From DATAEY01 sp045805565 (GTDB lineage Bacteria > Actinomycetota > Thermoleophilia > Solirubrobacterales > Solirubrobacteraceae): a DNA stretch of 11,049 nucleotides. Location: the NCBI GenBank assembly GCA_045805565.1, contig JBJMKZ010000010.1, positions 1-11,049 on the forward strand, read 5' to 3'. A program made the position numbers and the translations under genes. The notes under the pieces were generated by a model. The model saw nothing but the letters and a program-made list of their open reading frames with translations. It was not told the DNA's origin and did not search any database. Shown one piece after another: positions 5,541-11,049 of the stretch. Each line of letters begins with the position of its first letter. Positions within the stretch are counted from its first letter, which is position 1.

Positions 5541-7293
5541 AGCTCACGACATCATGTGGCTGCCGAAGCAGCATGTTGTCGCGGTGCTGCGGGCCGCGAG
5601 TTCCGTAGTCGATGTCGGCCCCGCTGTTGCCTCCGCTAATGACGCCGGCGGGGGCATCGTAGGGATCCATGATCGATTCGATGAAGATCAGGCTGTCGTT
5701 TGGCGCGCTGAGGGCTTTTTCTAGGTCCGCGGCGGTCTTGACGACGAACGATCGCACCGTAGTGCCAGGACGGAATACCTTCGGCAGATCTGCGTAGGCC
5801 CAGGTGGCTATGTCGTTGTAGTGCGCGGTCTTGCCGAGATAGCAGCGCTCGACGGTGTACCCGCCGTTGTTGATCAGGAAAATCACCGGCTTGTGGTCGT
5901 GCCGCAAGATCGTCGACAGCTCCTGCGCGGTCAGCTGGAACGAGCCATCGCCCACGAACAGCAGGTGCCGGCGGTCTGGTGCTGCGGTCAGCGTGCCGAG
6001 CAGGGATCCGACTGTATAGCCGATCGAGCCCCATATGGCCTGAGAGACGAAGGTGCAGTTCGGCGGGAGGTGCAGGCCGAAGGCACCGTATGACGTGCCA
6101 TCTTCGGCGATGAGAACGTCCCCGGCCCGGATGTAGCCTTGGATTGCTTCCCAATACGCAGCCTGTGTGAGCTTTGCCGACCCGTCGGCATGATTGTCGG
6201 CGGCCGCTGCTGGCGCAGAGTGGCGCGCAGCGCGGTTGGTGACTTGCGGGACCGCGTCGATGACGCCGCGGAGGACCTCCTTAAGCGTCACCGCCTGGTA
6301 GTTGTCATCGCCGATGTCCACTGAGTGCCCGCTCGCGTGGATCCTGTCGGCGGGCAGGGAATCGGTGAAGCTGCCCGAGGTCAGGTCGATCGGCCTGTAG
6401 CCGATGGAGAGCAGGCAGTCGCTGGTCTCCATGGCCTCGCGTACGTGCGGGTGGCTTGCCTTGCCGTTGTAGATGCCGACGTAATGAGGGAACGTCTCGT
6501 CGATCACTGCCTTGGCTGGGGCGACCACTGCTACTGGCAGCTGCATTTTCTCGGCCAGCCCCATGAGCTCACCTGCGGCGCCGAACCGGTCCGCGTCCAG
6601 ATCTACCAGGATCGCCGGTGTCTTGGCCTCGGAGAGACGGCCCGCGATTGCGGCGGTGCACGATCGCAGCCGTTCCGGGTCGCTGGGCGGTTCTGCGAGC
6701 ATCAGCGGGGCTGCCGGAACCTCGATGTCGAGGTAGGCGATGTCGGAAGGCAGCTCCATGTACACCGGGAGCTTGTCGTGCCAGGCGGTGAGGATCAGCC
6801 TGTCGATCTCGGTGACCGCGTTGTGCGGGGTGAGCCTGGTCTGCGCGGCGGTCACCTGTGCGTAGGCGCCGAGGAAGCGATCCCAGGTCCCATCGGCCAT
6901 CGTGTGGTGCATCCCCAGGCCACGCTCCATGGACCTGAGCGGTATTGACCCGCAGATGCAGATCACCGGGACGTGCTCGCTGTAGGAGCCAGCAACCCCG
7001 TTGATTGCGCTCAGGGCGCCTACGGCGTTCGTCACGATCAGCGCGGCTAAGCCGTTCAGCCGCGCGTAGCCGTCTGCCGCGTAGGACGCGTTCAGCTCGT
7101 TACACGCCCCGATCCACTCCAGCGTGCCGGTATCCTCGAGCTGCTGCAACAGCTCCATGTTGAAGTCGCCCGGCACGCCAAACGCATGCCCGACGCCGGC
7201 CTCCCGAATGCGCCGGAGCAGAAACTCTCCGACGGTCATCGTCAAGCGCTCGCGCGTGGGGCTGACCGTCGATCGCCCAGCCGTAACTGTCAT
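5539..7293 (-). CDS. Thiamine-diphosphate 2-keto-acid decarboxylase (pyruvate/indolepyruvate decarboxylase family)
   Basis: A full-length ThDP- and Mg-dependent non-oxidative decarboxylase that converts a 2-keto acid (pyruvate, phenylpyruvate or indolepyruvate) to the aldehyde and CO2. Counting from the longest frame (GTG at 7323, 594 residues): Asp53 in GVPGDFN, Glu76 in CNELNA (activates ThDP), the His139-His140 pair in GMHHT, the ThDP/Mg motif GDGS (458-461) to NN (485-486), and Glu492 in GGYTVER. All catalytic positions of the Zymomonas-type enzyme are present, so it should be active. The start is uncertain: GTG 7323 has no Shine-Dalgarno; ATG 7293 has AGAGGG 8 bases upstream and is preferred; ATG 7239 (MTVGEFLLRRIRE) best matches homologous N-termini. 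It is cytoplasmic. It lies downstream of the LuxR-type regulator on the same strand. Substrate preference cannot be read from sequence alone. Confidence 0.93.
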   Translation of the reverse strand: MTVTAGRSTVSPTRERLTMTVGEFLLRRIREAGVGHAFGVPGDFNMELLQQLEDTGTLEWIGACNELNASYAADGYARLNGLAALIVTNAVGALSAINGVAGSYSEHVPVICICGSIPLRSMERGLGMHHTMADGTWDRFLGAYAQVTAAQTRLTPHNAVTEIDRLILTAWHDKLPVYMELPSDIAYLDIEVPAAPLMLAEPPSDPERLRSCTAAIAGRLSEAKTPAILVDLDADRFGAAGELMGLAEKMQLPVAVVAPAKAVIDETFPHYVGIYNGKASHPHVREAMETSDCLLSIGYRPIDLTSGSFTDSLPADRIHASGHSVDIGDDNYQAVTLKEVLRGVIDAVPQVTNRAARHSAPAAAADNHADGSAKLTQAAYWEAIQGYIRAGDVLIAEDGTSYGAFGLHLPPNCTFVSQAIWGSIGYTVGSLLGTLTAAPDRRHLLFVGDGSFQLTAQELSTILRHDHKPVIFLINNGGYTVERCYLGKTAHYNDIATWAYADLPKVFRPGTTVRSFVVKTAADLEKALSAPNDSLIFIESIMDPYDAPAGVISGGNSGADIDYGTRGPQHRDNMLLRQPHDVVS

Positions 7294-7301
7294 CTGCCTT
7301 G

Positions 7302-7307
7302 CCCTCT
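7302..7307 (-). promoter_or_regulatory. Ribosome binding site favouring the ATG at 7293
   Basis: AGAGGG on the minus strand stands 8 bases before the ATG at 7293, with an additional AAGG 3 bases before it. The longer GTG start at 7323 and the shorter ATG at 7239 have no comparable site. Confidence 0.45.
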
Positions 7308-7563
7308 CGAAGTCGACCGCCACAACATGGATGAGAGGATCGCCCGGCTTGGGCGGATTCGCATCGGGGTCGCCCCTAGTCTTGACGCCCTAGCGCGCGC
7401 CGGGTCGGACTGGAGCGGCTTTAGTGCGTCGCCAAAACTCTGTCGAGGTGCTCGCGGCGGGACTTATGCGGAGGTCTGTAAAAGGTCTGGTGGAGATGGT
7501 CGAGTCCGCTTAGGCGTCGAGCGACCGAGCAGCGAGTCGAAATGGCGAACCCAGCGACCTCCT

Positions 7564-10329
7564 TCAGACGACGAGGCCGGCGCTCGATTCCGCAGGGAGC
7601 GCGGCTACGAGCTGGCGTCGCGAGCTGATGCCCAGTTTGGTAAAGACCTTGTGCAGGTGGTACTCGACGGTCTTCGTACTGATGAACAGGCGCTCTCCGA
7701 TCTCAGCGTTCGATAGACCGTCTCGAGCAAGCCGCGCGACCTGGGCCTCTTGAGCGGTGAGCTCTTCCCGGGTCTCGACGCTGCGTTTGCGCGCGCGCTC
7801 GCCGGTGGCCAGCAGCTCCTGTTCAGCTCGCCCCGCGAAGGCCTCGTATCCCATCGTCGCGAACATCTCGTGCGCTGTGCGCAGCTGCTCGCGCGCATCC
7901 AGCCGCCTGCGCTCCCGCCGGAGCCACTCGCCGTAAAGCAGATGAGCATGAGCGAGTTCCGGACGCACGCGGGTGCGGCCCAGCCGTTCGATCGACTCCA
8001 GATAGAGACACTCGGCGGTATCGCGCTCACTCAGCAGCGCTTGCGAGCGCGCCTCGATCCCCAGTGCCCAGTCGGTGCCGCTGGCGCGTGTCATCTCTGA
8101 GAGTCGCTCGAGGGCGGCAGCTGCGCGCTGGGGGTTCTCGCTTCGGGCGGCGGCTATGACCAGCTCGACCAGGCCCCAGTTGAAGAAAACCAGGTCCTCG
8201 GGATACTCGGTGGCACGCTCGGCGGCGGCGGCGGCGTCCTCGTAGCGGCCGAGGGCGTTATAGAGCTTCGCGCGCGCCCACTGGATGACGGTGAGCCATA
8301 GTCCCTCGCTCCCCGGCACCGCCTCCTTGACCATGCGCTCGATCACATCTTGGGTCTCCGCTTCGCGGCCCCGCCAGGCCGCGAGCACTAGAGGGCCGGC
8401 CAGCCAGCCCGCCGACGCGTAGCGCGAGACGTTGGTTCCGATTGCCTCGGTGATCGCATGCATCTCCTCGAGCAGTGATACGCCCGCGGCCAGCTCGCCG
8501 GTGCATACGTGAGCGATGATGCGTATATCGAGGGCGGCCGGAAGCACATTTAGCGCTCCGGTTTCACGGGCGAGCTGAACGTGCCGGGTGGCCAGCGCCT
8601 CCCACCTGTCGTCCTCCCACAAATCCACGGCCGCCCGCCAGGCGAGCCACAGCCAGCGAAGTTCGTCCTCACTGGACACGTCGTCGCGCTGGAACGCGTC
8701 TAGCGCCAGTCTGAGCGGGGGCGCGCCCGCGGCATACCCAGCGGTGAAGCGCATCGCCAAACCATCGAGGAGGAGATCGGAGGGGCGCGGAGGTGCCTGG
8801 GCGGATGGTGCGGCGAGTGCGGCCTGCGCGATCTCGAGTACGCTGCCCCCGGACGCACGCTGGCCGACGTAGGTCGCAGTGCCGAGCCCCTGCAGATAGG
8901 CGTCGCGCGCCAGACCGGCGTCCAGCGGCTTGAGCCGCTCGGCGGCGGCCACGAAGAGTGAGGGAGCGTCGCGCCCGCGGTTCCCCACAAACTCGACCCG
9001 TGCGCGCAGCAGATCAGCGCGCGCGCGCCCGAGTTCGTCGAGCGGTTCCGCCACCGCGGTGTTCAGCAGTCGCAGCGCCACCTCGGCCGCACCCGCCAAG
9101 TGCTTGGCCTCCGCCGCAGCCAACGCCCGCTGCGCGCGGCGCGCCGGATCCGGCGTCAGCCCGACCGCCCGCTCCAGGAACGCGGCTGCCGCCGCGAGCC
9201 CGCCACGTGCCTGCGCACGTCCCGCGGACTGCGCCAACTTCTCGGCAACCTCCTCATCCGCGCCCGGTGTTGCCTGCGCGAGGTGCCAGGCGCGGCGATC
9301 CGGATCGAGCTCCGGATCGGTTGCCTCGGCCAACGCCCGGTGGACCCTCTGTCTCTCGAGAACCGATGCCGATCGATAGGCCGCCGAGCGCACCAGGGGA
9401 TGGCGAAACCGAATCGCCAAGCCGACCTCAAGTAGGCCAGCCGTCTCAGCGGAAGCCAACGCCTCGTGGGTGATGCCGAGCTGCCCACTCGCGCGCCATA
9501 AAAGCGCAGGATCGCCTAGGGGCTCCGCCGCCGCGATCAACAACAACAGGCGAGTCTGTTCTGGCAGGTCTCCGAGCCGACGCCGGAAACTCTCCTCGAT
9601 CCGGCCAGAAAGAGGCAGCGCGGTCAGTGGCCCAAACCCGCCGGCCAACTGGGCAGGCGAGAGCCCGTGCGGTAGTTCCAGCAATGCCAATGGGTTTCCG
9701 CGGGTCTCGGCCACGATCCGCTCGCGCACACGCTCATCCAGTGGCCACCGGACCACCGAGCGCAGCAGCTCGCGTGCATCGCTGTCGCGTAGGCCTTCGA
9801 CCACGAGTTCTGGCAGGCCCGTAAACGTGTTGTCCGGCTCCCGCATGGCGAACACCATCGCGACCGATTCCGCCCCGAGCCGCCGCGCGACGAACGTCAG
9901 CGCGTCCGTCGAGGCCCGATCCACCCACTGCGCATCGTCCACCACACACAGCAGCAGGCGTTCCTCCGCTACCTCAGACAGCAAACCGAGCACCGCCAGG
10001 CCAACCAGATAACGATCCGGCGCACGACCCGCCGTCAGTCCGAACGCCGTCCCCAACGCGTCGCGCTGAGGAGCTGGGAGTTGATCGAGTTGATCGAGGA
10101 TAGGCGCGCAGAATTGTTGAAGCGCGGCGAAAGCAAGCTCCATCTCCGACTCCACCCCAACCGCCCGGAGGACCCTCAGATCGGACGCAGAGTCGATCGC
10201 ATACTGCAGCAGCGCCGTCTTGCCGACCCCCGGCTCACCACGCATCACAAGCGCTCCGCTCCGCCCCACCCGTGCCCCATCGACCAGCCCGTCGAGCACC
10301 TCACACTCGCTGCGACGCCCGCGCAACAT
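7564..10329 (-). CDS. LAL-type LuxR regulator with N-terminal AAA/STAND ATPase
   Basis: A 921-residue regulator of the large ATP-binding LuxR class (MalT-like). It opens with LRGRRSECEVLDGLV, the usual entry to an AAA_16 ATPase. Walker A is GEPGVGKT (31-38) and Walker B is LLLCVVDDAQWVD (125-137). The middle (about 330-830) is an Ala/Leu/Arg-rich helical repeat region resembling TPR arrays. The C-terminal 65 residues hold the LuxR/GerE helix-turn-helix: LTAQEAQVARLARDGLSNAEIGERLF, then STKTVEYHLHKVFTKLGI (recognition helix about 884-901). Such proteins act as ATP-driven activators that oligomerise on an inducer. The ATG at 10329 lacks a Shine-Dalgarno, and an inverted repeat touches it. It lies 240-270 bases upstream of the keto-acid decarboxylase and on the same strand, so it is a candidate regulator of that gene. 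No frameshift or missing motif is seen. Confidence 0.94.
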   Translation of the reverse strand: MLRGRRSECEVLDGLVDGARVGRSGALVMRGEPGVGKTALLQYAIDSASDLRVLRAVGVESEMELAFAALQQFCAPILDQLDQLPAPQRDALGTAFGLTAGRAPDRYLVGLAVLGLLSEVAEERLLLCVVDDAQWVDRASTDALTFVARRLGAESVAMVFAMREPDNTFTGLPELVVEGLRDSDARELLRSVVRWPLDERVRERIVAETRGNPLALLELPHGLSPAQLAGGFGPLTALPLSGRIEESFRRRLGDLPEQTRLLLLIAAAEPLGDPALLWRASGQLGITHEALASAETAGLLEVGLAIRFRHPLVRSAAYRSASVLERQRVHRALAEATDPELDPDRRAWHLAQATPGADEEVAEKLAQSAGRAQARGGLAAAAAFLERAVGLTPDPARRAQRALAAAEAKHLAGAAEVALRLLNTAVAEPLDELGRARADLLRARVEFVGNRGRDAPSLFVAAAERLKPLDAGLARDAYLQGLGTATYVGQRASGGSVLEIAQAALAAPSAQAPPRPSDLLLDGLAMRFTAGYAAGAPPLRLALDAFQRDDVSSEDELRWLWLAWRAAVDLWEDDRWEALATRHVQLARETGALNVLPAALDIRIIAHVCTGELAAGVSLLEEMHAITEAIGTNVSRYASAGWLAGPLVLAAWRGREAETQDVIERMVKEAVPGSEGLWLTVIQWARAKLYNALGRYEDAAAAAERATEYPEDLVFFNWGLVELVIAAARSENPQRAAAALERLSEMTRASGTDWALGIEARSQALLSERDTAECLYLESIERLGRTRVRPELAHAHLLYGEWLRRERRRLDAREQLRTAHEMFATMGYEAFAGRAEQELLATGERARKRSVETREELTAQEAQVARLARDGLSNAEIGERLFISTKTVEYHLHKVFTKLGISSRRQLVAALPAESSAGLVV

Positions 10330-10343
10330 GGTCAGTCTTGACC
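10330..10343. promoter_or_regulatory. GGTCA-N4-TGACC inverted repeat touching the LuxR-type start codon
   Basis: GGTCA (10330-10334) and TGACC (10339-10343) flank GTCT, directly next to the ATG at 10329. It may be an operator half-site pair or a small hairpin at the start codon. The function is inferred only from symmetry and position. Confidence 0.3.
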
Positions 10344-10361
10344 GTGGACGAGCATGAGGTC

Positions 10362-10367
10362 ATCGTA
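10362..10367 (-). promoter_or_regulatory. Putative -10 box of the LuxR-type gene
   Basis: TACGAT on the minus strand lies 32 bases before the ATG, suggesting a leader of about 25 bases that would contain the GGTCA/TGACC repeat. There is no recognisable -35 element. Confidence 0.35.
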
Positions 10368-11021
10368 AGCGCCAGCAGACGAGATCGCTACTCCGCCGTG
10401 AGCTGCTCCGCGGGCCGCGTCTAGGTCACAAGTCGGATCTTCTGCCCTGTCGCACAAGAGCGCCCGACCTGCGGGTAGCGCTGCCCTAATCAGAGGGCCA
10501 GAGTGCTCGAAGCTGTTGCTCGCACACCGGCGGTAGTCGGGCTGGCGATCGCCTCGGCCTCGCGCAAGTAGCGGTCGAGGGCGAGGCCGACCTGTACGTC
10601 GCGAGCGCCGCCGGTGCGTAGGTCACCCGATTCTGGTGGATCGCCGGGAGCGATCGGGCGTGCCCGTCGTCGACGTACCCGGTGCGACCCACCGCAACGG
10701 CGTCGACAGCGCCTCGGCCTCTGCGGTTGGCGCCTTGAAGTACACCGATTCCGAGCCAGACAGCCCAGGGGATCGACTAGGGCCTTCCCGGATTCGAACG
10801 CCGCCCTAGCCGGCGATCCTCTCTTCGCACCGCAAGTCACACAGAACGGCACAACCAAGATGACCTCACCAACTGACAGTGTCGAGCGGCGCTCGGAACG
10901 AAGCGCGATCCGGAAGCCGTCGGCGTTGAGAACGGAGTCGTCGAACGCCTCTTCCTCCCCGACCTCCTGGCGCGAGGGTCCGCCTTCGAGGGCAGCGGCC
11001 TGGGGGCCCCGCTGACTGACC

Positions 11022-11030
11022 GGGAGAGGA
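11022..11030 (+). promoter_or_regulatory. Ribosome binding site of the gene entering at the right edge
   Basis: GGGAGAGGA followed by 7 bases and then ATG at 11038 is a good Shine-Dalgarno and start pair, and it supports a real gene beginning here. Confidence 0.6.
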
Positions 11031-11037
11031 CACAACT

Positions 11038-11049
11038 ATGAGTAAGGCC
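11038..11049 (+). CDS. Start of an unidentified gene (first four codons only)
   Basis: ATG AGT AAG GCC (MSKA) begins 7 bases after GGGAGAGGA and runs off the right edge. Four codons are not enough to identify the product; the call rests on the ribosome binding site alone. The gene would be divergent from the LuxR-type regulator, separated by the unrecognised region 10344-11037. Confidence 0.5.

Larger units (their letters stand above)
10344..11037. other. Region without a recognised gene; possible decayed coding remnant
   Basis: Roughly 690 bases hold no family I recognise. On the minus strand a frame of 181 codons (11035-10490) is open but patchy. Its first part (VGEEEAFDDSVLNADGFRIALRSE) and its last part (DVQVGLALDRYLREAEAIA) look coding, while the middle is Arg-rich shadow. 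There, other minus frames give more natural stretches (VYFKAPTAEAEALSTPLRW near 10690-10750, and GYVDDGHARSLPAIHQN near 10620-10680). This frame switching suggests a degraded gene or genes rather than an intact one. A plus-strand frame (10614-11015) has no protein-like pattern. The left end carries the LuxR-type promoter and the right end the ribosome binding site of the next gene. Confidence 0.35.

Noticed and set aside
7371..7395. CCCTAG direct repeats flanking TTGACG as a plus-strand promoter or operator
   Set aside because: Two short copies 14 bases apart, with no TANNNT at 16-19 bases and no plus-strand gene following; probably chance.
10614..11015. Plus-strand 133-codon frame as a gene
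   Set aside because: Composition is Arg/Ser-rich and protein-unlike, without a ribosome binding site or known domain. The minus strand looks more coding, though broken.
1..11049. CRISPR arrays, insertion sequences, integrases, toxin-antitoxin or phage genes
   Set aside because: No regularly spaced repeats, terminal inverted repeats with a transposase, or recognisable mobile or defence genes were found on reading both strands.

Overview
The window is GC-rich with compact, mostly GC-ending codons. It has GTG starts, a 4-bp GTGA gene overlap and several TANNNT boxes close to start codons, all typical of Actinomycetota. The gene families present (DUF2630, a stand-alone UBP zinc finger, a cyclic-nucleotide-binding-domain/thioredoxin-reductase fusion, an RsbRD_N-type PucR regulator, a large LuxR/ATPase regulator) fit an actinobacterium. 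A soil Thermoleophilia/Solirubrobacterales-like lineage is possible, but that is inference from gene content only. No phage, IS element, CRISPR array, rRNA or intact tRNA was recognised.

Layout, left to right. (1) 1-360 (-): 5' part of a chloroperoxidase-type alpha/beta hydrolase, cut by the window edge. (2) 498-752 and 749-1066 (+): a two-gene unit of a DUF2630 protein and a UBP-type zinc-finger protein, overlapping by 4 bp. (3) 1307-1960 (-): NADPH-dependent FMN reductase, whose best start is apparently a non-canonical ATC behind a perfect AGGAGG. It is divergent from (4) 2103-3695 (+): a three-part protein with a CNB domain, a cysteine-less glutaredoxin-like domain and a thioredoxin-reductase-like flavoprotein. 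(5) 3696-3938: convergent spacer with a tRNA-D-arm-like relic and a terminator-like hairpin. (6) 3939-5201 (-): PucR/CdaR-type regulator. (7) 5202-5538: spacer with no recognised gene. (8) 5539-7293 (-): thiamine-diphosphate 2-keto-acid decarboxylase of the pyruvate/indolepyruvate decarboxylase type, with all catalytic residues present. (9) 7564-10329 (-): LAL-type LuxR regulator, upstream of and codirectional with the decarboxylase. (10) 10344-11037: about 0.7 kb with only unrecognised, frame-shifting coding-like stretches. (11) 11038-11049 (+): first codons of a gene with a good ribosome binding site.

Taken together, the left half is a small redox/flavin neighbourhood: FMN reductase, CNB-TrxR-like flavoprotein, UBP zinc finger and a haloperoxidase-like hydrolase. 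The right half is a regulated 2-keto-acid decarboxylation module with a candidate dedicated regulator. The strongest oddities are the ATC start of the FMN reductase, the CNB-TrxR fusion that lacks the usual key residues in all three domains, and the eukaryote-like ubiquitin-tail-binding zinc finger coupled to a DUF2630 gene.
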